Shown here: positions 48,150 to 60,010 of the stretch, piece after piece
How the letters are laid out: every line of letters starts with the position of its first letter
How positions within the stretch are numbered: the first letter of the stretch is position 1
Origin: Lutjanus erythropterus
Lineage: Eukaryota > Chordata > Actinopteri > Lutjaniformes > Lutjanidae
Assembly: GCA_020091685.1 (NCBI GenBank)
Contig: CM034603.1
Span: 37,399,260 to 37,463,259, forward strand
Length of the DNA stretch: 64,000 nt
Direction of reading: 5' to 3'
Translations under genes and position numbers: made by a program
Notes under the pieces: generated by a model
The model's database searches: none
Told to the model about the DNA's origin: nothing
The model's input: the letters and a program-made list of their open reading frames with translations, nothing else

Positions 48150-48645
48150 AGTGTGCAAAAATTAGTACTGCAGTCTAAATAGGGAGATGGAGCCGTAGAC
48201 TGTATATTAAGTAGGCTGAGTTCCAGGAAGCTCAGATAGGCTGCAGGAACACTGCAGGAGTGCAAGACGAGTGCAACATGTTAAACTGAAATAAGAAGCG
48301 AGGACGAGTCCTCCACTGTGAGTTGATCAGCTGTTTATATCCATAAATTGTCAGTCTATGTAAAGTTGAGGCTGTTATCCCCACTGCTCTAATAACACAC
48401 TCTGGAGTTGGAGTTCAGTGACTGCCTGCCAAACTCCATTAACATATTGCTCAGTTTAACCGTTATCTATTCCTTCTATAACATTACTAATGATTTCTTA
48501 TGACTCATAAACAGACACTTACTTATTCAGAGAAAATTCTGCATCAATTTGAACTCTAATTAACCTGTAACTGGCAAACTAAAACAGGCATATTGTGGTA
48601 ATTTTATGATTTACTACCATAAATATATTGCAGGTTTCTCCTTTA
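48150..48645 (+). repeat. Unrecognised interspersed repeat F, copy 3
   Basis: AATTAGTACTGCAGTCTAAATAG at the start and TTGCAGGTTTCTCCTTTAAG at the end define about 495 bp collinear with 23155-23860. The GGAGCCGTAGACTGTATATTAA word near the left is typical of several teleost repeats. No terminal inverted repeats, poly-A or target duplication was found. Confidence 0.8.
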
Positions 48646-50531
48646 AGACTGAAGGAGAGCAACTGTCACCCCAAAACAACAGCATCGACATAAACACTCA
48701 GTAAGCTCCAGTGTATAAAGCGGCGCCACAGAGGCTCCATGTGTCCCAGAATTCCCTCTGGCTTTGGACAAAGTCACAGAAGAACACATTAACACAGTGA
48801 CAAGAACACCATCAGATACAGAATCTTCCTCCTGAAGAAGACCAGGGTGCTTCACCTCACCCAGTCTTCGGTTCAGTCATATGTGATATTCAAACACCAT
48901 CTGATCCAAAATATATCCTTGAAATGCTTTCCGATTCAAGATGCTGTGAAGCGTTTCAGGTGTCTCTTTTTTCCTACTTTTTCTGGCAGCTTTCTTCAAT
49001 TTCTTTTTGACTCGTCTTAATAAAGGCGACCTGTTTAAAGAAAATACTTCAGGCCACTATCAGATAAAATTATTCATTATCTGGGACATTTTTTTTTGTA
49101 GTGTGAAGCCCTTGGGGAAGAGTCAGCGTGACGCCGTTAGCAGCTTAACACTTGTTCTTTTTCTCCCATCGAGGCGATCGCCCAGCGTTTCCTCGGCTAT
49201 CAATACGGAGGGATAATCTGTTCCACTGTCAGCAGAGCTGCTCGCCGCCCGACTGACTGAGCAGGAAAATGGAGATGTCGAGAACGACTTAGGGAGGGGG
49301 AGGAAGGTGTTTACAAATACCACAGTGAGTGAAATATAATTGCAGGGTTCATGCAGCTTTTTAAGAGTAAAAATCAAGCACTGTCAAAGCATCCAAAGCC
49401 TTCATCATCACATCTAAACTGTTACTATAAATGCAATTACAAATCCCTTTTTACCCACAATAATCAATGTATATTATTGATTCTTTACCAGCTGTTCATA
49501 TTAACTTTGTATTTTTTGGTCATGATTACCTGATATTTGCTAATTTCCAGAGTCAGGGTTCATCAGAGGACAAATATGATGACAAGATAATTTCATTTCA
49601 GATATTAAATATTTTTGCTTTACATGAGTTGTTGAAACACAAATATATTCTGAAAATCAAGATTTTTTCAATATATATATAATATATAAGCATTTTCCAG
49701 ATTTCAAGGACCCTGTAATAAGGAGAATGACAGCAGAAGGACAGAAGTGGCTGCACAATTCCTCAAATTTGTATCTGAAGTGATTTCTGCAATCACTTTG
49801 AAACACAAAGCAGCATTTCTTCCATGATATAATAATGCATGAGACCAAAAACACAACGATACAGATGTTTCATGTAGAAGCAACCAGCAAACGTAAGGGA
49901 ATGTTCAAATAATGACTCAACTCAAGGCATCGTGGAAGTGCTAATGGACAGCTAACCACCACGCTAATGGTTTCCAAGATGGAAACCCACTGTAATCTGC
50001 AATTGGAAGCACGTGTGCCTCAGTAGATCCATACGAGGGCAGGAAATTTAAATACTATGTGCAAACCACAAAGCAACTCAGAAAAATAATGAAGGAACTG
50101 AAAAAGAAGTACCATTGTAGCAAAAAACAAACAAACAAACAAACTTTTTCATCAGACATGGATGAAGATATTGGAGCATCATTGGAGGGATGCAGCAGAC
50201 TGTGCGCTCCCTCCGGCTACTGGGCTACCAGGTTTGAGATTCTGTGCATCACTTATCGTGTGGACGTTTATTTAATGGATTTTTTACCTTTTGAGGAAGG
50301 ACAACGGATGTGGAGACGGTGCCTTGATGCACACATGGTTACATCAGATTCATCTCATCTGCTGTGCAGCGGTGCATTAACTGGATGAACTGTGGAAGTA
50401 ATTGGTAAAATCTGAGAAGTGCATGGCGCGTCCATGGTGTCCACGGCTGTCTGTGTGCATGTCTGTTTGAGAGTAATCAAACATCAATACCAGTTGAATC
50501 ATGGACTGGATAATTTCAGACCTATCACCAC
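48646..50531. other. Unannotated stretch with candidate element (49080-49260)
   Basis: The part 49080-49260 is unique and CpG-bearing (GAGGCGATCGCCCAGCG near 49173) in an AT-rich setting, a candidate conserved element. At 49970-49986 GTTTCCAAGATGGAAAC is a palindrome of two RFX-like half-sites with a 5-bp spacer. An (ACAA)n run lies at about 50125-50143. The 109-codon frame 50059-50388 is unrecognised. Confidence 0.4.
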
Positions 50532-50796
50532 TAGAGCTCCAGTAATTAATCTCCAAGTATTTTTATAATCAATTTACGTTTAAGTTTGAAACTTTTTTTA
50601 ATGTACATATTCTCTATTTTTAGCTTCTCACTGACTACTGACTATCTGTGTGTTGTGGACAAAACAAGACATTTGAGGACGTAACCTTGGTCTTTGGTCT
50701 TTTACAATGTTTTATAGACCAAACAACTAATCGATTAATCAAGAAAATAATCGACAGATTAATTGATGATAAAAATAACCATTAGTTGCAGCCCTA
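50532..50796 (+). mobile_element. hAT MITE (family E), both ends present
   Basis: It starts TAGAGCTCCAGTAATTAATC and ends ACCATTAGTTGCAGCCCTA, imperfect inverted ends. The body has GGACAAAACAAGACATTTGAGGACGTAACCTTGG and AGACCAAACAACTAATCGATTAATCAAGAAAATAATCGAC, the best-preserved copy of the family here. I saw no clear 8-bp target duplication. Confidence 0.85.
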
Positions 50797-52168
50797 ACCA
50801 CAAATCCCAGTAGGCAGGAAAGCGACAGCGGTGAGTACTTGCAGATGAGATCAATTTGTCTCAGATCTAAGTTGAGGTTCCAGAGCGTCACACGGGTTTT
50901 GAAGAATCCGTCTTGGCAACTTGATCATCTTACAGTGCAAATATTTAAAATCATTAAATGAGTAAATAGTTGGATAACATTCTTCTTCTGTCTGTCTCCT
51001 CCTTGTTCACATGAACAATTTAAGATCAAATCTCGTACAAAGAATTCATGCGTGAGCCACAACATCCAGAAACGAGGAGAGGAGAATTCCTTTCAAAGTC
51101 AGGCACTCTGCTTTGTTAACATAAAAGTTAAATGATCTCTTTAGAGTGGCTACATGATTAAAAACAAGGCTGGTCTCATTTCAGTTTCAGTGTCCACTGG
51201 AGGACAGACTGAATATACTTATAATGTCTACCAGAACTTATATTTGTCAGTACAGGTGGAGTCTGATGTGAATATATGGAAAACAGAGAGACACTGAGTC
51301 ATGCAGGAAGACTCAACTCTCTGATTAAATATGCACTGACGTACAGTTTGTCATTACGGAAGCAGAGCAGATCATATAGTTGAATCATGGTGTCTGAGAC
51401 AGGTGGACATCTGCGTGGGTTTGGACCTCAGGAGACTCTCTGAAACTGCAGTCTGAGCTGCACAGAAATAGCAACTGCGAAGAATTCTGGGCCGTTTGTT
51501 TCAGTCCTGCAGAAGAGTCTGACAGCGTGACGGGTTCGAGACGGATCGAGGATCAGTACAGCTGTCAGTTACTGCACAGCTGACCTGAAATAACTCTCCA
51601 ACACTTCCCTGGTAAATGTGATCACAGTTTTGCTTCTTTGCATCGAAGCGAATCCAATCTGTTTTGTGTGGAAAACAAATTGAAATTTCACAGCAGTGGC
51701 CTTTATCTGTGTTCATTTATATTCAGGGAGCTTTCAGGGTTCAGAACAACTACATTTGGAGTAAACAAACATGAGTGCACCTGAAATGTTGCTGTAGTAC
51801 TGTAGGTCAAAACCACTGTGGCTGTCGAACCTGATAGAGGTAAAACAACTGAAATACAGACTCGTCAAAATGAGCAATGAAAACTACAAATGACCAGTGG
51901 AGGAGAAGAAGCAAAGTGCTTGAAACTGCTTAAAATTATAATTGGATTACTTTCATCAGAAATCACTACCTAGCAGAATAATTTGCTTTTTTGATGAAGA
52001 TAATAAGTCTCAGAGAAGCTCGGCCAGGTTATATGATGTTAAGTTTACTAATAGACAGGTGACACATTTAAAACATGAAACTCTGGGTAACAAATTGCAC
52101 ACATCCATAATTTCAACCCAAAATGTTGTTGTCATAAAAGTGGTTGGAGAAAGATGGTTGCTAAGAAC
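50797..52168. other. Unannotated stretch
   Basis: Nothing recognisable; AT-rich unique sequence with short chance frames. Confidence 0.55.
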
Positions 52169-52788
52169 TAGGGATGTTCCCGCTGACTAATATCCCTGTC
52201 GATTAAACTCAAAATTTAATTTAGACTGGTCTAACAGTAAGAAAGCACTCAGAAAACAGTTAAAACTGAGCACAAGTTATTAATTGATAATGTTAAACAC
52301 TGTCTGAAAAAAAAATACTGTGTATTAAGAGCCACTTGAAGCTGTTAATCACAGTCTGCAATCACCAAATGCTTCACCTTTTCAGACCAAAGATGATCAC
52401 AGAGTCCGCAGGTAAATGACCCGGAGCTGACGTTAGCTGCCAGCCTGCTACACAGCGTGGCTAACGTTAGCAGTGCTAGCAGCAGCTACATTAAAAACAC
52501 TGTCAAACTGTGCTGGTTTTTATGAGATGTCATCTTTACTTTGCTTGTAAAAACATTCGGGGCTGTGTGGGCCATCAGGACATACGCGTTTACGGTGTAC
52601 GTCGAGATGGGCTGCTGTCTGATGGGACTGCAGCCCCGACTAGTGGCAGGTTGCTGCATAACATCTTAGAGGCAACAGTTAACTTGCATTGTGCATGAAT
52701 GAAATAATGATAAATAGTTTAAACAACTAGTAATTCTGGTGGTGACAGTGAGGGTGACAACATTTAATCGTGTAGTTGCACATCCCTA
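52169..52788 (+). mobile_element. hAT-like element (family A), 620 bp, paired ends
   Basis: The ends are TAGGGATGT and ACATCCCTA, perfect 9-bp inverted repeats typical of teleost hAT elements. The interior includes a GC-richer, GTTAGC-bearing part (52400-52660) with no complete transposase frame. The outer 100-170 bp on each side match 8095-8961. I saw no clean target duplication. Confidence 0.75.
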
Positions 52789-54225
52789 AGCACCACATAA
52801 AAGAATACTTAAGTAACTGAGGGCAAGAGATGAAAGTGTTTTCCCTTAAAACATCCTAAGGAAATCATTATGGTGATTTTATGCAACTCATTTTTCCTAA
52901 GGCGTCCTTGGATGAAGAATTAAGGGAAACTTAAGCCGAAGTAGTTTTATGCAACCGAGTACTGGTTCCCTTGGTTAGCTCTGTGGAGGCAGGATTTATA
53001 TGCATGCAGCCTGGAAGCATGTGCCACCTGTGAGGGTCAACTACGGGCAACAACCCTCCGCTGTGACTTTCAGGTGACATAAAGCATCCTGTCAGACTCA
53101 TAAAAGGTCGTAAGTGCACACATCCTTCAAGTGGACTGACACCAACCTGCTTCACTGGCAGGTCAGGGCTGCTCTGAACGGACACATCCGCAAGTTTCTT
53201 TTGGATTTTGAACAGAGAGGTTTTTGCTTTACTTTTACTCAAATTCCTTTTTAAACACTTTATAGATCTCTCTGTTCTTTTTATCAATATGTCTGGTCCA
53301 GTTTTTCCCATCTTTCATTGTCTCATCATTTTATCATTTTCGCTCTCTCATATCGACATCCTCCTTTCGTTTTGTAACCAACTTCTCCTCTTCCATCCCT
53401 GGCCTTTTTTCTACAACTCTTGACATCTTTTTTCCGGTGTACCTGCCATTCAGCTCCACTCGTGTTGGCTCAGACTCTGCACCTTCTCGCCAACACTCCC
53501 ATCCTCATGGAAACATTGGCCCTTTTCCTCCAGAGGCCAAATCTGCTTACCTGGACTCTGTTTCCCAGGCATCCATCAAGAACGTTTGTTGCATTTTCAC
53601 ATCTGCGGCCTTCAAACATCTATTCAGTTCGTCCTGAGTTTGCCTCTAAAAACTGTTTTCTCTGTATCTACAGGCAGGGCTAAGAAAAGTTTCCACTGCT
53701 TCAATATGTAAAACAATCCACCCTTCTCTTCTCTTTGAAGCACTTTATATAAACGCCTGACTTGTCAGTATTCAGATGATGGTATCTGACCTCTGTGCTG
53801 TCGTCAGACGTCCATCACACTTCAGCCTGGAGACATTTTCAAACCAAAACTGCTTCTTCTGAGGCCAGGTCAGCATTACCCAGCTCTGGACAGACACTTT
53901 ATGTGCTGCTCTGCTCCCAGTGATGTAATTAACCAAGGTCACTCTTCACCTGCTAATTACTCAACTTGGCTCAGACCACAGTGCAGAGAGGACCTGGAAG
54001 GCTTTCCGGGGCAAAGAGTGACTCAAACTTCTGCCGCCGGCCTCTGGGGGTCATCAAACGACAGTTTTACCCCCAGAAAGTTCAATGTGACACCAGGAGA
54101 TCAAGAGTTCCTTTAAAGGGTAGACGAGGCAAATGCACTAATTGGTGGTCCAAGATGGCTCCAAAAATAAAGGAAAGGTGGGTCATCAGCAGCGCACATG
54201 TGATGATCCTTTGTTCACTGCTGTT
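52789..54225. other. Unannotated stretch with a weak exon candidate
   Basis: At 53454-53583 a plus-strand open stretch follows a plausible acceptor (pyrimidine run, then CCATTCAG) and could encode a Ser/Pro-rich segment containing IGPFPPEAKSAYLDSVSQ. A good donor is missing (AAGAAC|GTTTGT) and codon bias is neutral. The stretch 54140-54190 (CCAAGATGGCTCCAAAAATAAAGG) resembles a fish repeat. Confidence 0.3.
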
Positions 54226-54345
54226 AGTAAGGGTGTCGCAGTACATCGATCTGGATCAATATATTGACAAATCAATGTTGAATGATCCACTATTATCAGT
54301 GCAGTGAAAATATCAATCTTTATCGTCATCTTTAAGATACGCCTT
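54226..54345 (+). mobile_element. hAT-like MITE fragment (AGGGTGTCGCAGTACATCGAT)
   Basis: The left end AAGGGTGTCGCAGTACATCGAT followed by CTGGATCAATATATTGACAAATCAAT and AAATATCAATCTTTATCGTCATC looks like a 'TAGGGGTGTCGCGGTA' teleost MITE. The right end was not found. Confidence 0.5.
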
Positions 54346-54621
54346 TGTTTTGAAATTCCCATGGCATCTCTCTGTCACATATTTCTGGAAGAGTTCAGTC
54401 CTAAAATTGTTGGATCATAATTTAGTTGCTTTATGTGTGTTGACACACGTGACTGAATATAATCAAATTAAAATGGTATCATGGCAGACATTAGTGATAA
54501 CGGCAAATACCATCTTGTTGTCTTCAGCGGTGCATCAGTGTCGCTCGAAGGTTTTGGAACTGGTTCCAAACTGGAACAGAAATATTTCACCAGGTTTCAG
54601 TAAACTGCACATGGATCATAT

Positions 54622-54712
54622 TTAAAGGTCCAGTGTGTAAGATTTACTGTCAGAAATGTAATATAGGAGTCCACCATGTTGAACTATTGTGTTTCTACAG
54701 TAGCCCAGAACA
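54622..54712 (+). mobile_element. Common percomorph MITE fragment (J, start)
   Basis: TTAAAGGTCCAGTGTGTAAGATTTA, GTCAGAAATGTAATATA and TTTCTACAGTAGCCCAGAAC are landmarks of one of the most abundant percomorph repeats. Most of the interior is deleted. Confidence 0.75.
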
Positions 54713-55631
54713 GGGGCGTGTCCAGACTTCTTTGACCGAGGTCTGATTTTAAGGCGCTGGTCTACGAGCGTGATTTGCGACATCACAACTAACTATAATC
54801 AATCGCTGGCCAATCTGCAGCTTTTACAAGCATGATGTAGACACGTGAATCCACCAGTGCACACACACTAAGAATGGACTTTACAGTAAAGTGGGAGACA
54901 TCTTTAAAACTTGCATATTCATAGATGCTTTTTATGGATTTTAAAGTGGGAATAGCCTTTTTTCTGAAAAAACATACTAAACACACATTGCAAGCAGTCT
55001 GGAGGGGATTTTTAACATCCACAGTCAGGTACTGGATAACTTTACAAAGCAACCCTGGTAGTCAAGTCCTTCTCTGTGAGTTTTAGTAGCTTCCACATAT
55101 TTTCCTGAACTTTTCTGTGGTTTAGACATCCTTAAATTAAATAATCAGCCTGCATTTCATTCTGTTGTTTACATCCCAAACCGCAATGTAGGTGTAAATA
55201 CTCAAACACATAGCCGACTGGCCTATTTTTTAATGTTTGTAGAGTGGATTTCTGTGGCGCATATACACACCACTTACACTCTGCTCTCACATCTGGTGTA
55301 GCCATTTTCATTGATTACAATGGAAGCAAAGTGTTACAGCGTCCCGTCTGAGAACGACCTGCATCCATTACAGGTTCAATGCAACCAAAGTGTTAAAAAA
55401 TCTGAACCTGCTGCAGGTGTTATGTGATCAGTGATGAGGATTTCATAAAAACATGGTGTCACTGTTACTTAATGAGCGTGCAGCTGCACAGATGACTGTT
55501 TTCAGATGACACTCCCAGAAGCTGCTCTCAGAATCCAAACTGATCCCCTGTAACACTCCAACTCCTCCAGCTGAGGACCTGCTGCTGCTGCATACATACT
55601 ATATTTTGGTTAGTGAGCGTTTTTAGATGGG
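54713..55631. other. Unannotated stretch, partly repeat-like
   Basis: The stretch 54713-54860 (including GATTTGCGACATCACAACTAAC and CAATCGCTGGCCAATCTGC) resembles another teleost repeat from memory. The rest is unique with no gene. Confidence 0.4.
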
Positions 55632-56127
55632 GTTGCCTAGCAACTGAGACTCTTTGTTGTACATGGCTATGTCATCTTGCTGTAGCAAATATGCACACAC
55701 ACACACACACACACACAAAGAACACGCACACACACTTCCTAATCTGAACAAGCACACCCACCAACATGCTAAATATAGACGGCCATTGATGGAGTCAGCA
55801 TACTCGTGTTGTCTCGGGGGGAAGCGGAGGGTTACAGCTCCGTGTTTTATGTATGAACACCTCGCGGTTCCTCCGGTTTGACTTTTTGCAGCAACAACAC
55901 GGCGTAAACACCCTCCGACAGCTTTAACCGCTCGTCTGCGCGGCTGCCGAGCGCATCGTCAACACAAATCGCTGCAGAGACTCAGAATCAAACTTCAAAC
56001 ACAAAGACTGAGCGTCACCAACCGAACCACCAAGAGTGAAACACCAAAGTGAGAGGAAAACAGACCCCCTGCCTTCTCATCCAGTGGGGTTACCGTGGCA
56101 ACGAGTCACATGGTTACCCTTGGTAAC
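55632..56127. promoter_or_regulatory. CpG-rich block flanked by three X-box motifs
   Basis: GTTGCCTAGCAAC (55632-55644), GTTACCGTGGCAAC (56089-56102) and GTTACCCTTGGTAAC (56113-56127) are RFX-type palindromes. Between them, about 55800-56025 is the most CpG-dense part of the window (for example GCTCGTCTGCGCGGCTGCCG near 55931). That combination fits an unmethylated promoter or enhancer. No exon with a splice donor could be assigned on either strand. Confidence 0.45.
55693..55735 (+). repeat. (CA)n microsatellite
   Basis: Twelve uninterrupted CA units, then a short interrupted run. Confidence 0.95.
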
Positions 56128-56809
56128 CGGTGCAACTGGTCCAGATGCCAGTGGGGAGCTTGAAGCGGCAGAAGGGGGGCTGATGAAGAGCAGCGGACGG
56201 AGTTAAAGGAGTTAAATGAGGATGAAGGAAGTGTTTTCTGTCTTCAGCTCAGAGAAGAGAACAGACTGGAAAAGACAGCAAGGCTCTGCTGGTGTCATGT
56301 GGGAAGAAAAAAATCCATCAGGAATAATTCTGTCTTCTAACAATTATGAAATCAAATCTGATCAGTTTGTAATTAAAAGAGTTTAGCCTCAAGCTAAACA
56401 GAAAGCACTGACAGCTGGAAGGAAAAACAGCAAGAAACTACTGAAGCTTCTGAAAACTACGAATATTTAAATTATTTATTCAACAAACTGATAAATTTCT
56501 CAAAATAATACAAAATGTTAAAATGAAAGATTTAAAGAGTTTTACCTAAGAGAATACACACAATTATTTCTGAATAATAACAAAATGTTTTTTATCTTGT
56601 TATGAGAATTCTTCAGAAAATATGTGTGAAATGAATAAAAACTCCCTTTTGCCAATTTAGGTCAATTTAGGTTTTGAGCGACTTTCTGATTTATAATTTA
56701 CAGCACTAGTGCTTCATGCACATGGTGGCGCATATGAGAATCCAAATAATACCTCAAATTCAAGTTCAGGTTATTTTCTGGTTGTTTAGATTCATTATAG
56801 CACCATAAA
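56128..56809. other. Unannotated AT-rich stretch
   Basis: GC-richer up to about 56290, then strongly AT-rich. No recognised feature. Confidence 0.5.
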
Positions 56810-57190
56810 CTGTATTGTGATACGATATGTATCACAGTACAGGGGAAACGATTCTATATATGGTGACATATTGTGATACTATTTTTTAATCTTATTTTAA
56901 GAAAACTGTTACAGTGTAAAGAACAAACCACCATGAGTATAAAACGAAAAAATAAAGGTATAAGTTTACTTTTTTATGCAATAAGATATTCCTTTATTAG
57001 TCTTACAACTGGGAAATTTGCAATATCAGAAGACAGATAACAACACCACTATCCAGGGGGTTTAAACACAACACAAAATGAACCACTGCCACCAGTCTTT
57101 GCATGTATCACAGTATCACAACACAATGTTTTGAGAATCAATACAATATCACAAGACATAGTATCGTGACACTCGTATGTATCCATACTT
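56810..57190 (+). mobile_element. hAT MITE (family H, 'GATACGATA')
   Basis: The left part reads TATTGTGATACGATATGTATCACAGTAC and GTGACATATTGTGATACTA. The right part reads ATCACAGTATCACAACACAATGTTTTGAGAATCAATACAATATCACAAGACATAGTATCGTGACAC. The two outer parts are related in inverted form. The left part matches 44145-44235. Confidence 0.7.
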
Positions 57191-57974
57191 TCTTACTCCC
57201 CTACTGTCAGTGGCATTAATTAGACCTCTGCTGTTAATTATATTTTTTGATCTGATCTCCTCTCAGCTGCATGTGTGTTTGTTTTATGTCTCTCCACCTC
57301 TGTCTTAATGATCCTGCAGCTTCTGTCTCAGCGAGACTGATCTTCTCTCTCCGCTCCATTTGTCCTTATTTTCTTCTTTTCCATTAAATTAGGAAATTCA
57401 CAGTTTTCTGCTGCATCTAGTAATATCTCTTTTAAACGCATTCTGCAGCCTCATGTTTCCTCAGATTATCCGGTCTGTAAAGCTGTCTGTGCACCGGAGC
57501 TCGTTCTGGGTGTGGGAACATGTGCTCCTCTGCGGGTTTTAACAATAAAGGGTGAAACCTCCTGTGCTGAACATGTTGTTGTAGCACTGGAAGGTGGTTT
57601 GGATAACAGCCTGCAGGGAATAGCAGATACACACTGACTTGTGTTACTGTGAGAGCTGTTTACTGGGAAGGTGTGGCCACCCTGACTCAGCTAAAACACA
57701 CATATGGCGAAATTCTATAGCTAATGTGTCGTTTATCACTCCATAAGAAGAAGTCCTGTCCTGGATGTGTGACAGGTGATTTGATGCCAATTAGTTCTGG
57801 CACTTCAAAGTTATAAAAATTATAGTATTTTTTCATAAATTATGATTAAGATCATGCAAAACTAAACAAAACTAAGTCTTGAGTCAAGGTAGCATCTTTG
57901 TGAGACTGAAGGCTAATTAGGCTCAGTGGTGCTTTGAGCTCAATGCTAATATCAGCCTGCTAACATGCTAACAA
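57191..57974. other. Unannotated stretch
   Basis: The part 57220-57440 is pyrimidine-rich. No gene or repeat recognised; the 66-codon minus frame 57432-57632 is unremarkable. Confidence 0.5.
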
Positions 57975-57977
57975 CAA

Positions 57978-58321
57978 CAGAGCTGCAACGATTATAGACG
58001 ATGATTAGAAAAATTGATTTTCAACAATTTTGATAATCAATTAGTTTCAAGCTAATGTTGAACATTTGCTGGTTCCACCTTCTTAAATGTGAGGATTTGC
58101 TGCTTTCTTTGTCATGTGTAAGTAAATGAAGAGAAAGTACATTTTACCTTTGCTTACCATCTTGCCATGCAGTTTAGCTCATAACGACTGGTAATTATGG
58201 ATGATTGATTGATTTTTAAAAAATATTTCTGACATTCTTCCGAGGGAAGTTGTATACCACCAGAGAATGAAGGGACTAAAGGGTTGATCAGTAATGAAAA
58301 TTACTGTTAGTTGCTGCCCTG
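57978..58321 (+). mobile_element. hAT MITE (family E), full-length but diverged
   Basis: It starts CAGAGCTGCAACGATTATAGACGATGATTAG and ends GAAAATTACTGTTAGTTGCTGCCCTG. The body has CAATTTTGATAATCAATTAG and CTGGTTCCACCTTCTTAAATGTGAGGATTTGCTGCTTT. Its second half is replaced by unrelated sequence. Confidence 0.8.
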
Positions 58322-58904
58322 TAGTTTAGCAGCAGCACTAAACACAAAGTACAGCTGAGGCTGATGGGAATGTCATTGGTTTCACAGGTATCTGGTCATA
58401 AAGTGTTGGACTGAGTTTGTGATGGTCAAAGGACCGACTAACATAACGGTCCCTACTGCTATTGTAGCTAAAGAGAAACTTAATATACATAACTTGAGGA
58501 CTGTAATGTTGTCATTAGGCTGCAATATTACATCTAATAGTCATTTAATGGGGAACACGCCAACAAATTAGGAAACATCTGCTTTCTCAATGGGTTTTAA
58601 ATGAGAAGATCCACATCAGTTTCATCTCTGACCATCATCAGCCCGTCCATCGGCAATAGGCAATATCTTCGTCCTCCCCTCCCACCTCCTCTCGTCCTCT
58701 CGACTCTCAGCTGAGGGATGTGTGCAAGCAGAGAATTCATTATATTCACTGCACCTTCACTACATCCAGTAAACAAAACAAACTCAGAAAGTGTTAATAA
58801 ATTAAATATTCTCACATCTATTTTCTTTTTAAACAGAGAAATACAACCATTTACTTTCTGAATTCAAGTTTCTCTCTTTTCTCATTAACTCCTCGTAAAA
58901 CACA
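58322..58904. other. Unannotated stretch
   Basis: No gene or repeat recognised. Confidence 0.5.
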
Positions 58905-59065
58905 CGTCATTCAACCCAAACCGTCTTTGTTACTCTGTCCACTCTTCCACCAATCACTGATTCTGTTTGGTCAAATTAAATCCTTAACTCATCCTGTGAA
59001 AACAGTCTGACTCTGCAGGAGTTTCAGCACTGGATGAGACACGTTGTGGAGCTGCGGCTGTCGAT
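58905..59065 (+). mobile_element. Repeat G, copy 3 (left arm)
   Basis: TCTTTGTTACTCTGTCCACTCTTCCACCAATCA, TTTGGTCAAATTAAATCCTTAACTCA and GTGAAAACAGTCTGACTCT parallel 31761-31845. A further TIR-like end, GGAGTCGCCCATCCTTAAT, lies at 59141-59159. Confidence 0.55.
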
Positions 59066-59717
59066 CTGCAGACGTTACATTAGCAAAATAAAATGACAAA
59101 TATCGCCCCAAAAATCATCGAGGAAAAATAGACGGCGATGGAGTCGCCCATCCTTAATAGGTGATATGTTCATCTAACTGACAAATTCAACTGTGGATCA
59201 ACACAAAGACATGCGTTAAGTTAGCAGTGAAAGCAGTGGGAAGCTGGCAGCCATGAATGTGACACTGAAAAATAGAAAACATGTCATTGTTGGTCACTAG
59301 CGTACACATAATGACCAAAAACTGCTGAGCTTTTGCATCTCAGAAGTTTGTCCAACTTTGCATATTTTAAATTTTGACAAAGGCAGTGTGATTCTTTATG
59401 AATAAGAGACCAGCATACAAGCTAACAAAGGAGGAAAAGGCAACTTAACTTTGGGCAAAGCTATGAAACTGTCATATATCTTCTCCTCTGGCTCTGAAGA
59501 AGACAGACAACAAGCATCAGACATTGTTTTGATACAGGAGATTATTCTTAATGTATTTTCTCATGTTCATATAGGCCGATCTAAATCTCTGAGACACTTT
59601 CAGCTGAAAAACAGGGTTGTTATATTGTCTTTTTCCAATCTGTGGTCTGCAGCATAATAACAGTCCAGCAGGGTGTGGTGTCAGGGACGCCCTTTTATTG
59701 TTTTTTACAATCACAGC
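59066..59717. other. Unannotated stretch
   Basis: Unique AT-rich sequence. The 68-codon frame 59451-59657 is not recognised. Confidence 0.5.
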
Positions 59718-60010
59718 TGAAGAAGAGGGTGAAGAAAATCTAGAAAGAGAAGAAGATTGAAGAGGAGAGGATTGGAAGAAGAGAGCAGGGTGGATAAAGT
59801 TTATCTCTGATAGCTCCTGACAGAAAATGATAAGAAGACAAAGAGAAGACAGAAGTGGATGGAAGGGGGGGGGTCAGGGTTTGGGTGGAGGGGATGAGGG
59901 ATGAAAATCCACCAGAGAAATAAGAAGGGAAAACAAACAGAGGAGGGGGTGAGAGGCCGGACGGAGAAAAGGAAAGAAAAGAACAGAAGAAGAGACGACT
60001 GACAGCTGGT
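59718..60010 (+). repeat. Purine-rich tract with G-runs
   Basis: The plus strand is dominated by A and G for almost 300 bp (AAGAGAAGAAGATTGAAGAG), including a run of nine or more G followed by TCAGGGTTTGGGTGGAGGGG (about 59864-59895). The latter fits a potential G-quadruplex. The Ser/Leu/Phe-rich minus-strand frames are by-products. Confidence 0.8.
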
